Shown in pieces: positions 1-25,739 of a DNA stretch of 64,000 nucleotides. The position numbers and the translations under genes were made by a program. Within the stretch, counting starts at the first letter, position 1. Each line of letters opens with the position of its first letter. The notes under the pieces are model-generated. The model searched no databases, was not told the DNA's origin, and saw only the letters and a program-made list of their open reading frames with translations. Origin of the DNA: Odontesthes bonariensis (taxonomy: Eukaryota > Chordata > Actinopteri > Atheriniformes > Atherinopsidae); assembly GCF_027942865.1 (NCBI RefSeq), contig NC_134519.1, positions 20,184,248 to 20,248,247 of the forward strand. The letters run 5' to 3'.

Positions 1-188
1 GTTTGAGAAGGTACTTATACTGAGGAAACTCTGATGTGCTCTCTAAATAAGTCTTTCACATCACACAAAAGTCAAGTGTTGGCACCGAAAGAAGAGGGTT
101 GGAATAACATATATATGTGCACATTGTCTGGTTTTAGTTCCAGACTGAGTCGTGTCCTGGTGGTTTGTCACACTCCAACACCTCCCAG

Positions 189-7181
<6,993 letters not shown>

Positions 7182-10100
7182 AAGGTGAAGCATTCTGGTG
7201 GAAAACAACATACAGTACAATCTTAAAGCTCAGCTCAGCATCCTGCTCTGATGAACAAAAACTATATAACAAAGATATCCTTCTATGTGATTACTGCCCC
7301 TGATCGCTCCTTCGAGAACCCATCAAAACCCATCCCTGGTCTGTTTTTGCAGTCACTTCCGCAAACCCTGCATGGTGTGCATCCTCTCACCTTTAGATGC
7401 ATTCATAAGAGAAACTAACCACTCCAACCTATTAATTTATTTCCTTCTGCTGGGCATTGGGACTAGTTCTGATTAGTTTTCTTGTACATGTAGAAACATT
7501 TGATCTGTGAAGCTACTAATTCCCTGTAAAAAGATAGTATGTGGCTATTATGTATCATTAATGAAATTAAGTCCCAGTAGTAAACCAAACACTAACTATT
7601 ACTTGTGTCGGGAGAAGAGCAAAGGGAAAACATCCAACTGGATGTTTCTCTGTGTTAAGTGCAGGTATGATAGCTCGTATGCATCCACCATTTGTATAAT
7701 GTACATTACCTCAATTTGAATTGGCTTGTTGCTCTACAGCATTGTGTTTCACTGCAGAGGTTTTAGATAGCAAAGAGAATAATAGCAAGTAGTCATCATT
7801 TTAACACAGAAGTAGCATAAGAAAAGGTTTGGGCAAATGGATAAGCTGTTGTCCCTTTGTCTTTAAAAAAAAACAAAACAGTTGAGTGTGTTGACTCAAA
7901 TAAGGCAGAATAGTTCACTGTATGTAGAGATAAATTATGTCCTTGACTTGTCCTTGGTATGCTTTTTGTCCCCCCAACATATTCCCTTGTTGGTATATCC
8001 ATGAAGGAAAATGTATTATTGCTTTTGTATGTTCTCCACATTGTAATTTATTTGTGACAAAACCACTGACAATTTTGTTTCATGGCACTTTAATGTATTT
8101 ATTGATTTCATGTATGATTTACTGTTATTTTTACCAAAGCACTGTTTTCCAATTTGAATTGTTTTAGTCATATTCTATTGCAGGTAGCAGGTAGTTCTAA
8201 GGTTTAAATGCATAGTTTGACAATTGCCAACAAGTCCACTTACACTTAAATTGACCTATGGTATTTTATATGACAAACTGTTTTAATTGTATAGCAAACA
8301 AGCACTTATTCTGCTGGTTACACACCATGTAGCTAAAATCGAAAGGACAACGCTGTATCTGACTGTGGACCTGTAATTGGTTGAGGGTAATTGCTTTGAA
8401 TGGACCACAGCGTTATTCATGCACCAGATAGTGCCTCCCTTTCTTCAACTCTTCTTAGTTTCTCCCGCCTTCATCGTCTTACTCACTGACACTAAAGTTA
8501 GCTCCTAGTGTCCAAGATTAAGCTTTTATGGAGAATAATATGAAACGCTATTGATCTTTTTTTGGTTTTGATTATCATTTCAAGATTTTGGAGAGTGAAT
8601 ATTATCAGCCATCTTCTATAGTATGTTATTGCCTGTAATAGCGCAGTACAGCGTATATCTCAAAATGTAAATGTTACATTTATCAACAATGTTTCCCTTA
8701 GCTTTTGTGCTGTTGCTGCTTTGACAGCCTGATGCTCGTGTCAGAACCCAGCGCAGTATGCTTAGCTTGCTTTTGTTGTGACTGTCATGTCAAGAGCTGG
8801 TTTATTGTTACTTTGATCTGTATACATTATACCAAGATGGCCCCAAATGTTGCTTTCAACGCAATATATCAGTATAAGATCAAATCTGGTGTTGGGGATG
8901 GGGAGGGGGAAACAGTGTTAGCAACTGCAATAGCATGCCATATGATTAGGTGGACATAGGAAAAAAAAGAAAAAAGAAAAAAAGGCATGGTCAGCCAGCC
9001 AGTCAGCCTTTTCAGTTGTGTGTGTGTGTGTGTTTTTTTAGATTTTTTTTTTAGTTTGACTTGTAATGACCTGCTTGTTAGCAAACTAACTTGCGGTCAG
9101 TAAACAGAAAGCTTTTAGGACTCTGTGTGCCACAGGCCAACCAACCTGTTGAGCAATACAGAGTAAGACAGTGAATGTTCGTAGAAAAGCTATACCTAAG
9201 TGTTTGTATTTTACATTAAACAATAATTTTGTTGCTACTGTTATCAAGAAGATATAAAGGAGTTACTAAGATAATCCCCAAAAGCTTTTGGGTCATCTTG
9301 ATATAATCACCCTAATTTAGACAAATTCTTAAAGACATGTTGTGTGCTGTATGTTTGCTGGTACAGAAGTTTTATTCATAAAGTTTTAAAGCATACTTAT
9401 ATTCTGTGACTATATTGCACTTATGCACATAATATCTTTATTTAATATGATTTTGTATTCCGATGATTTTTTAAAGACTATCATGGCCCTGTAGTTAAAG
9501 AGACGTAATATAAAGCCCCTTTCACTTAAACAGTCAAAGCACCACCACTCCATCAAATTGCATTGACCTTTCAGTTTACAACTGGCAGATGACTTGCAAT
9601 GCTTCCAGCCCTAACAGTTCAAGGACGTCATGTTAAATACTCTTTGTGAGTCGCTTTTAGTGTATTGGTCAGTAATAGTTGGAAAGGCACACGAGTTGAT
9701 TGTTTTCATATTTGGCTTGCTTTTAACTGTCATAGCTGTGGATCAAAGCATGCAGGTCCACTTTTCTTCTGCTAAACCCCGTCCCTCTCTCCTGCCTTAC
9801 TGCTTGCTAATGACAACAGCTTTCCACTCCTAAAGTGCTGCTTGTAAAGTATTGTCATTCATGATCCTTGTAATGATTAACTGGAAACCTTCCTCTTGGC
9901 TCTGTCTTGTATATAAATGGAGATTTTTGTGTTGGGTCTCAGCACACAGATGATATTAACTCTCTTTTCCTGTTTACCACGATAATTAGGAATAACTGAC
10001 CGACTGCTTTGTCAAGTATCACCACAGAGTAAAGAGTGCTGATCAGGGATCAGTTTTGCACACCTTTGCTCAGTGTGCTTGATGTCTTTTTGTTGGACCT

Positions 10101-10300
10101 GGGGAATTATTCCAGATCTGTTCTCTTGCTCAAAGCTGCTTGACTCAAGCAGACAGGTCTCAGCCTGCGATAAAGTCTTAATCTCAGTGCTCATGTTTAT
10201 CTTTTGAGTGTTCTGGAGTTCTTTCTCATATCTGTGGACACATAACAAAAGTTGTTAAGAAAAAACAAGGTGAATAAATAAATGAGTGTTGAAACTTATG
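7182..10300 (+). other. kif1a: kif1a 3' UTR (probable extent)
   Basis: No coding exon is recognisable after the TGA at 7179-7181. The stretch is AT-rich with no open frame that looks like a protein. A variant poly(A) signal ATTAAA lies at 9215-9220, and the first canonical AATAAA after the stop is at 10273-10278. Long 3' UTRs are usual for neuronal kinesins, but the true end is an inference. Confidence 0.45.
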
Positions 10301-10398
10301 CAACATCTGTATGTGGTACGTTTGTTTGTTGCCAGTATATGGTTTGCTTTCATACATTTACAACAACCACGTTCTCAATACAATTTCATTGAATGTAT

Positions 10399-10402
10399 GT
10401 GT

Positions 10403-10442
<40 letters not shown>
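10399..10442. repeat. (TG)n microsatellite
   Basis: Nearly uninterrupted TG dinucleotide run just after the presumed kif1a 3' end. Confidence 0.9.
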
Positions 10443-10444
<2 letters not shown>

Positions 10445-13400
10445 AGTTTCCCAGAGATCCATTTCTGGTCCTCTGCAATCAACTTTGTCCCCTTGAGCTA
10501 CATTGCCCAGATGAACTGTACAGTAGGAGATCATGATTATGCTAATAAAAAGTCATTATTTATATCTCTGTCCTCTAGAATCCACTGCCTGTTTAAGTCT
10601 TTAATTAAATAACCGTCTTATATTTTTCTGTAAGCCCATAACAACAAAACTGAGATTGCTGTGGTTTGTTTTTAAAGACTGAAAATACTCCATATTACTA
10701 TCTATGTTTTTTTTTTACCATTATACACTAAACTTGACATATAAGCTAAAAAGAAATGTGAAGAAAACACAATCTCAAACAGCACAAATGACTTGTCTTA
10801 TGGTTCGCTCTGAAAATGACTTATAAATACATTTTGATTGCATTTACATGTGCACCAGTATCCTGATCATGATTGGATATTTGATATGTCCTGGTTATTT
10901 ATTGCACATTTAAACATCTAATAACTGGGATGCAATGGCATATAAACTCCATATCCAGATTTCTGAATATCCTCTGCTGGTAGATAGCTGTACCAAATTC
11001 GCTAAGATTATAATATAGAATTTTTTTTGACATAGCTGTATGCACATGATTAGAAACCAGAAACCATTTACAGGACTGTAGATACATTGATATGAAAGGT
11101 TTCACAAGTTCCAAATATACAACTGCGTAAGACTCAACTCTGAGATATTTATATCAAAGAAAAATCTCTCAAATGTTACTTTTACAGTTGTAGCAAAGCT
11201 TGTTCCAATCCACAATACCTCATTTTAGTCAGATCCCTAATATCATATTGATATAAAAAACAACATAATCCAACAGAAATAGATTCTAAGTTTCTCAAAC
11301 TGAAAAAGTTGCTTTCCTTCAGTCTTGCTTCAAATCACGCATTTTATTCTTAGTTTCTTTTTTTTTTGTACATAGAATTAACATTAAAAAAAGGCAAACA
11401 AACCTGGTAAGGCATTTATCTTTAATTAACTTCTGTGGTAAACTCTCAACAGGACATTGTTTGTGCAGACAGAGCAACGTGGTTAATGGATAATGCTCTT
11501 TTCATTTCTGTTGCGTAACAGTTTGTACTTTTGCTCGAGGTGAACACACGTGCCAGCCTGTGTGAGGCTGCGTATGGGCAGCCTTCCATTATTGATTATG
11601 TACTCACCATGTTCTCCAGCACAGCAGCGCCAGTCAGACTAATGCCCTATTAACAGAGGCAGGAATAGGCTACTGGACTCGACACAAGAGCCCTGGACCG
11701 AGTCAGGGGCCGTCACCTCTCATGTTTCTCTTTCCGTAATGGCCTGTACATTTCCCTCAGCATGTATGTACTGTCGCTTTGAAGAGAGCACAACACATCT
11801 CTTATAAAGTTTAAAGACAGCAGTTGACAAAGTTTCATTGTCACTCCGAAAATAGTTTTGGACAAGAAATCAAATGATGACCAGAAGTAGTGAGACAGGA
11901 AACATCATGAAAAAAAGTTCAACGAAATACTTACCAAAATTTACAAAACTATTTGTGTGATTGTTCACAGAAGTCTATATATTTTTAAGTTAGTCTGTTA
12001 CATTGTCCCCATATCTGGAAAAGAAAAAGTGAATGAGTAACAATTTACCTAAAGTTCTAGGAAAAATACCTTAGCCTCAGATAGCTAGCCTAGTCTAGCA
12101 AGAAAACAAGTGAAGTTGGTTTCGAATTAAGTTAGTTTTAAATAAGTTCTAAGTGAGCAGTTACAAAACTTGGTTGCTTTTAAGTTAAAATTCAGCAGAA
12201 GATATTTTGACCAGTTACAAAATGGTGGCCTTAGCTGTCAGTTCAGACCTTCGCACACAATCTATGTATTTGTTTTCCGATATTGTTCCACTATTACAAA
12301 TACATTTCTATCCTACATCATTTCTATCTATGCAATCCTTAGGTCATTAAAGCTTTCAGAACAAGTTTGATTTTCAGAGTTTTTTTTTAGCATCAGTCAA
12401 ATGCCTTTTAAGTATTGCTTGACTTTGCTCACAGCCACTGTGGACAAATTACATCATCCAATATTACCTCTGACAACCTGATTCACTTTGTTTTCCAGCA
12501 CTGAGCCTTCTACGGCAAACAACAGAAACAATGCAGGTTTTATAGAATCCAGAAAACTACTGTTCTCCTTCTTGATATGTTCCCAGATAGGTATCAAACT
12601 GGCCCACTCTCATACTGAAATTCATCTGACGACTCCACAGTTATCAAAGCATCTGGTAAAACCGTTTTACCAGCTGTTGCCTGGTTCTTTGTTACCTGCT
12701 TTTTGTGAGAGATTAAATTGACCATGTATTTTTCTTTGTTGTTTTCTTCTCATTGCTGAAGACATGAGAGGGATTAAAATTAAATAAAAAAACAACCACA
12801 ATGCTTGACGGTGCCATTTTTATTGCCAAAATCTCCAGCGGATAGCCCAGATTAACAAAATGTATTGGGCTCAATTTGCAAGCTCAGTCGTCATGATGAT
12901 TTTTGTTGTTTCATGGATTTCAAAAACATATAAGGAAAATGCAGACTTGATGTGAAAAGATAGGCCTTTATTCTGTAACTGCTAGAGAAAGCTGCCAAAA
13001 GTAGTTCCCTATACTGCTGGGAACCCACTGTTCCTTTTTGACAAGCCAAATCTTGAGATGTCAGTGGCATACTGCAGGAGACAGTAGTCAGTCTGCTTTA
13101 TAACCTGAGTGTCATCTTGTACCTTTAACACACACATCTGACGATGTGTGTCCGGTAATCTACAGTATTTTGTCTCCCACATACTGTACATTCACAGTGC
13201 TATCGTTCTATACTTCCAGGTCTAGGTCATCCTATCCCATCCCTTTAATTATGCACACATTGAAGGCCCCCCATCTGAGGTTTGGGTCCAGGTGATGGTG
13301 CTCCTTGGCGTTTATTGTTTATTGGCTTCTACTGGGTGAAGAACTTGACATCAGCCTCTGGATTTTCTGCCAAGATGTTTTTCTATTTTTCATTTTCATT

Positions 13401-14351
13401 TTTTTCTCTCTCGTACATTTTCTAAACCTGCCAGCATTCATCTTCTGTCATTACTGAACTGTTAGGACTACATGGTAAGTATTATATGACATTTTATTAT
13501 AATAACTGGAATGAATAGCTCTAACCCTACTAATGAATTCAAATAAAATGTACATGTTTCGATTATATGGAACACATATCTAGTAAGAGAGTGACATGGT
13601 ATTGTCTTCCAAACTTTTTCAGTTTCTAGCCCTTGGCTATGTGAAGCTTTTCAGCTATAAAAATAACTCATATAAAAACATTGTCATTTTCTATAGAGAT
13701 TAGTTTCAAACAGATCAGTCTATTGAATCTTTTCTTAACTGAGAAACACTCATTGAGAATCTCCTGAGGAGGAGTGAACACATTTCCTGTGACTTTGTAA
13801 GTAAGCAAAAAACCTCAGTTACAGGCGATTGAACTGGTTTATGACAACAACTGTTGTGAGTAACATAGTGATGCATCTTGACAAAACTTTCACAGATATG
13901 ACTGAAAAGGTGTCCACTTCTTATGCTGTGCTATGCTGTTACATATTAAAAATAGTGATTGCTTGTCTGATATTTAGGCTATTGAATCTTATGAAGTTTG
14001 TGAAAAAATGTCATGATTCAGTAAGACTGTCGTTAGCAGATAGCAGATATCATGTCTCTGCAAACTCTAACATACTTTCTCCAGCACTCTGTGGGGGCTA
14101 CTCTACATTCACTGTCCGGGATCAAGTTTCACCACTTCTTGTTTTAGTCCAAAGTACCATTCACTGCTGCCTGTATGTTTACATTAGCTCAACGTGTGTG
14201 TGTGTGTGTGCGCACCATTAGGGGGTCTCCGTCTCTTAGCAGATTGCCTTGGAGCCATTCACTGCTGTGTAATCTGTGTCACATTTCTGCACCAGTGGGG
14301 TCCTATTTTCTATGTTCTATGAGTCTGTCTCTTTGTTCATTTCATTTTCAG
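10443..14351. other. Intergenic interval, no gene recognised
   Basis: About 3.9 kb between the kif1a 3' end and the first espin-like exon. I searched it for ankyrin-repeat exons, which a full-length espin or ESPNL gene would need, and saw none. Open frames are short, rich in stop codons and without family signatures. A short TG run occurs at about 14195-14210. Confidence 0.5.
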
Positions 14352-14415
14352 AAAGAGGAGCTCCTGCTCCATTTTACCACCAGTGTGAAAGAGCAGCATC
14401 AACATGGAGAACAAG
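14352..14415 (+). other. espnl: First recognised exon of espnl (5' UTR plus start codon)
   Basis: Preceded by TTTTCAG and followed by GTGACC. In the frame used by the downstream exons it holds TGA six codons before ATG at 14404-14406. The acceptor-like sequence means a non-coding exon may lie upstream. Confidence 0.5.
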
Positions 14416-17400
14416 GTGACCAATCAAGAGTATAGGGACTGAAAAAATATTATCATTTTTTATCTCAGAGCAGGGGTTCACAAACATGTACAGAAAACTT
14501 TTTTTCTGAGCAAACATGTTAGCTCATCAAACACAGGTGTATCTAAATAAGTCTCTAAGTGCTACAGCGTGACAAAAAACTGCTGAAAAGATGACATTGA
14601 AAAAAATACTTCAATGACTGAAGTGTAACCAAAGCAATCAGCTTTCAAGAAAATCATTTGTCACACTAGAAGCTATCCCCGCTGTTATCAAGGCAGCAAA
14701 ACAAATAATTGGATTGTTGAGTCTTCCCCGAGTGAGAGGGAAAACATTATTTTGATTTGGGTGAGCTGTTCTTTAAGGGATTGCTCACTCCTGCCATATG
14801 TTTGTTCCCAGCAGCCAGTGAAGGAAGTGCTTCCCCTGCCTCGTCACCCCACCCCACTTCCTGTGACCTCGTCTTCGTCTTTGACCCCTGCCACCTCCTC
14901 AAAAAAACAAACCACAGGCTCTATCCAGCAGATTCAGGTAGCCTCCTCAGGTGAGCAATTTATAAAACAATTTGGAACACATTTATTATGCAGATGTTAA
15001 CATACCTGTTGGCAGAGGTTATTGAGATTAATCAGTGTATGTGACAGCATAATAAATGAACAAATGTTTTTTTTAAAACCTCAGTGTTTGATCTTTTACC
15101 TTTGGTATTTTCGCAGTGGTGTCATCCTTCAATCACCTGAGGCCTCCAGAGAGGGACCTCACACCGATGTCTCAAATGAAGGCTATTAAGTCACTGAGGC
15201 ATGCTGGCTTCACTGCAGTCTTCACTGGGCAAACAGTGAGTTGGCTGGTACAGCTTTCAAGTCAAGCATTACACCTGCACAGAGTTAAAAACGCTCACAA
15301 AAAAGATGACTGCTATATCTTCCAGGATCAGTTGGGAGTAATTACTACTTAGTACCGCTAAGATACAGACTAATTCCAATCAAAGGCTTTTTTATGCCTT
15401 TAATGGACAGGACAGTTGAAGAGAGACAGGAAGCAAGGAGCAAAGAGAGGGGGAATGACATGCAGCAAAGGGCCGTCCGATTCGGGATTCGAACCGGTGC
15501 CAGCTGCAGCGAGGACTGTAGCCTCTGTACATGGGGCGCCTGCACAACCTGCACAGACGCCACTGACCACCCCAGCCAAGCATAGTTTTATTCAGTCTTC
15601 AGTTAAGAAATTCATAGCTTTGCATACTGCCGGCTGCTTAATGATAGTTATGAAGTGGTGGTGGCTACAAAGAGGGGTTCCAGTTTGATTCTATTTATTT
15701 ACTGGCTCTCACGTGGAACCAAAAGGCTTCCGTGAAAAAAAAAAAGATTGTAAGTGTAAGATCACTTCTTCCAAGGAGTCCTGAAAAAAAAAGTAGACTT
15801 TAGTATAATACATATAATGACACATGGGGTGAAAAAAAAAAACAGGGTCATGCCAATTAAATCTAACAAAGAGCAATCATTTCTTTAAAGGCAGTTCTTT
15901 AAACATCCTAAAAGGTATTTAAAGAAGGGAATAATTGTGTGATCTAAATTTGATGCTCGTACATAATTTCCAATTATTTTCCTACTTTCCTTACATTTCT
16001 TCTCATTTCATAATATATAAAATGACTTTAAAGGTTAACAGTTCTGGACTGACAGAGTCATGCTGTTGTAATACATCCAGAATGTCATTTTGCTTTGTGA
16101 TGTATAAGAAGATATATAAGAAAGGCCTTCAGAGAATAGATTTAGGTGTATTTTATGAAAATGATTATATCTAAGCAAATGTGTCTCTGTCTCACATTGA
16201 TAAACGCTGACAGCGGCTTGACAGCGACGAGGTACTGGAGGAGTTACCAATTGTCGATGTGATCCTGGCTGACATCGACTCTCTAGTACCCACCCACGAT
16301 GAAACGGGCCGCCCCATAGCAGAATGGAAACGACAGGTGATGGTGCGTCAGCTGCAGGTCAGGATTCAGGATGAGGAGGAGCAGAGGAGACAGGTACTCT
16401 TCGCTGTGAGACTGTGTAAAATGCAAAACCATCCCTTAAACTAAAATAACCTCTTTGTTTGGTGATATCTCTTACGGTCTCTAACAGGATATGGTGAATG
16501 TGCCAGTGGATGGCTGGAAGTACTCCCAGGCCCACAATGCTGTCTTGGGGCCCTTTGGTGAGCTCCTAACAGAGGAGGACCTGGTTTATCTACAGCAGCA
16601 GATTGAGTCTGTTTCCCTGCAGAAACGCTGCCAGGCCTACGAGCTAGAGCTGACCAGGCTGACGGAGGAGCTCAGGGCAATTTTACCAGATCCAATAGTC
16701 AACATTTCTGTGAACAAAGAGGTCCTACAACAGATGGACTCTGAGGAGAAAATGCACCTGACCCTGCCTGTCTGGTGTAATCGTGTCTCTGAGATTGTTC
16801 GGAGCATGTCTCTGCTGGTGGCTAATCTGACTCAAACAGCAGAAAGAGAGGGTGAGTGGATGATGGTGGAAGGCATGGTGGAGGGGATGAAGGGATTGCA
16901 GGAAATTAGAAATAGTTCAGGAAACGATCTAAACCAGGGGGTTATTCACCAGGACCCAGAGATGATGCAAAAACCTGCAGAGACCTCCAATGGATGTAGA
17001 ATACCGCACATTGGGATGGCATCTGCTTTTAGCCATCGTTTGGAGAGCAACAGCTGCAGCAGAGCACGAAGGGAGAGGATTGAGAGGGAGATCCAGCAAT
17101 CTGGAGTGTCAGTAAGAATCCTCAGGTCCAACTTTGAGGGTCAGATTGGTGGAATATATCCCTTTGCTGGAGTTATACAAGGAGACCAAGGCTTGAAGGG
17201 CCAGTATGGGGTTAGAGCTTCAAAAAACCATGATGTTAACACAAATATCAGCCATGATCCCTCTGAAGGACGCGCCCCTGTAATGGAGACTACTAGTTTA
17301 AGAAAAGAGCGAATAGTTGTGCTGTTTCTTAGCCACTGGAAAAAGTCTGCATATGCTATATCAGTGAGGGCGGCGAGGCAGAGACAGGGACAGCTTGCGG

Positions 17401-18080
17401 CATCAGTGAAAGTGGCAGCAGAACAGCCTCAGCAGAAAATCACCTCCCTGTTTCAGTTCTGTCAACAACGAGGGGCTGTGGACAAAATGCTGAACTCCTG
17501 GAGGAATAAACTCGAGCTAGAAGATGCTCAGAAGTCATGTTTGTTCTCACCCTGTGACGTCTCACATAGTCCACCACCTCAGGCAACTTACTCCCCGGAG
17601 CAATTCCTGCCAGACGTGGACGGTATGGCAATGAGCCACGACAGTTTGACCCTTGACCTGTTTATGCTCGGTTACTTCCACATCTTAGAACAAAAGCTGT
17701 CGCCTGAGGAGAGGAAGATGAGGCATCTTCTTTGCTTCGAAGTTTTTGACCACGTCGGTTGCTTTCCCTGGGAGAAGGTTCGAGATTTCCACAAGGCTGT
17801 TCTCCAGGAAATCCAATCAGGGAGGCGAGAGTGGAGTGATGGCTTTGAAGACCTTAAAGTTCACTTCTTTGGTGAGTCAAGACCATGCCGCTGCCCATCG
17901 TCATCATTAGTGCCAGGCTCCAAATCTGTGCCCAAGGTTATAGTACAACATGCTCCAGATGAGAGTGGCAGTGACACAGACTTTGGCTGTTTCAACAATG
18001 AAGATATTTGCAAATATATTGACCGCAGCTTTGCTTTTTGGAAAGAGAAGGAGGCAGAGCTTTTTGATTTTGAACACTGA
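14404..18080 (+). CDS. espnl: Espin-like protein, C-terminal-type, lacking ankyrin repeats
   Basis: Espin-like proteins act at actin bundles of stereocilia and microvilli. Model: 14404-14415 (ATG GAG AAC AAG), 14812-14950, 15117-15235, 16214-16393, 16488-18080 (TGA 18078-18080); 680 residues, all phases consistent. Recognition rests on the espin-family module [16 protein letters not shown] followed by [12 protein letters not shown], the next block [18 protein letters not shown], and a C-terminal domain ([20 protein letters not shown] and [12 protein letters not shown]) that resembles ESPNL as remembered. The last exon is very large (1,593 bases), with a middle part (about residues 270-420) I cannot match. 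The ATG has an in-frame TGA 18 bases upstream, supporting it as a start. No ankyrin exons are visible upstream. Alternative: the exon at 14352-14415 is internal and read in another frame (KEELLLHFTTSVKEQ), joining a longer gene. Identity is firm for exons 4-5, weaker for the N-terminus. Confidence 0.82.
15383..15585 (-). mobile_element. tRNA-derived SINE in espnl intron 3
   Basis: Read on the minus strand this stretch holds a good Pol III B box (GGTTCGAATCC, plus-strand 15485-15495), preceded by GCAGGCGCCCCATGTACAG and a decayed A-box region. After it come CATGTCATTCCCCC, CTCTCTTTGCTCC and TTCCTGTCTCTCTTC, and an A-rich end. I recognise this as a tRNA-headed SINE scattered through percomorph fish genomes. 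It lies antisense in the intron between the exons at 15117 and 16214. Short open frames crossing it are not genes. Confidence 0.75.
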
Positions 18081-18150
18081 TCTTAAATCTGATGTTTTTG
18101 CAATGTAAAATGATGCTGGTGTGGTGATTTTGTGAACCTGATGGGCACTG

Positions 18151-18156
18151 AATAAA
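18151..18156 (+). promoter_or_regulatory. espnl: espnl poly(A) signal AATAAA
   Basis: Canonical AATAAA 71 bases after the stop codon, giving a very short 3' UTR. Cleavage probably falls near 18175. Confidence 0.7.
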
Positions 18157-18179
18157 ACATTGTTGAGAATGCATCACGG

Positions 18180-24755
<6,576 letters not shown>

Positions 24756-25720
24756 TGCAGAGCTGCGTTTGGACAGTTCCCTTCACACCATAGGCTTGTT
24801 GTGTTGCTTACTACTGGTTAGCTTCCAGTTGACTTCTCCAATTGGATACAGGATCGTGAGCCTTGTATCTGATTGGACAAATCAAATGTTATCTTTCAGT
24901 CTTGTTCAGTTGTAAGATATTGTATACTTTGTCAATATGTAAGTGACTGGAGGAGAAAAAGGGACGAAAAATTGTTGCAAAGAAAATGAACAAAAAACTG
25001 TTTGGGGGGGGGAATTAAAAATGAGAAAACAGGACAACCAAGGAGTTCTTTTCGCTGTTATGTTTTGTATTTTTTATATATAAAAAGGGAAAGCACCAAA
25101 AATGATGCCTAAACACAGAAGGAGAAAAAGTTAGCAAGGGGGGGGGGGTCAGCCATTTTTCCAAATGGCTGAACATGTCTGAATGTCTGCAGCACGCATG
25201 CACGCTGATCTGGTCTTTGATGTTAGACCTTTGACCTGCCCTCCAGGGTCTCCATGCTCTGGTTGGAGGTTGACCATCTAAGAATGTTTTATAGCATCTC
25301 TCTATTGCATCTCATGACAAAATGTATCTCATTTGATATTCCCACAAAAATCAACTTCCAGTAGGTTCACCTAACAGTAGCTGTGAAAATGTGGCACTCT
25401 ATCTCTCTATGGGTTTAACTTTTATAAAACAAACTGTACTGTGGTAAAAAAATAAATGAATAAAAGAAGTAATAAAAAGACAACTTGCTATCACAACTCC
25501 CCATACCTCCAAAGAACCTTTTCCTTATTTCCTCCCTCTATTCCTCTCTCCTTCCAGCTACCCAAACCCTTCATCCTGGTAATACACATATAACAATCCA
25601 CTGTAATGCACTGCACTGTATATAATAATGTAACATGTATGTTGTGAACGTCCTTCTGTAGAAGTGGTCCTTGTTCACCAGTATGAATAATGTAATAATG
25701 TTTAATGATTAATAAATTAC
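24756..25720 (+). other. rab6b: rab6b 3' UTR (probable)
   Basis: Non-coding, AT-rich, with two long G runs (25004-25012 and about 25138-25148). Candidate poly(A) signals are AATAAA at 25451-25456 with a second close behind, and AATAAA at 25711-25716. Confidence 0.5.
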
Positions 25721-25739
25721 AGATTAAAGGGCTTCACTC

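Noticed and set aside
13829-14221. 130-codon open frame just upstream of espnl
   Set aside because: Checked as a possible ankyrin exon; no ankyrin consensus is present and it ends in a TG repeat.
14757-14954. 65-codon open frame reaching into the espnl exon 2 region
   Set aside because: Its first half lies in intron sequence before the acceptor at 14811. Only the exon part is relevant, and it is treated under the two-frame observation.
15392-15688. Several overlapping open frames on both strands
   Set aside because: They all lie in the tRNA-derived SINE and have no independent coding support.
16946-17631. Minus-strand open frames opposite the large espnl exon
   Set aside because: Shadows of the strongly coding + strand frame.
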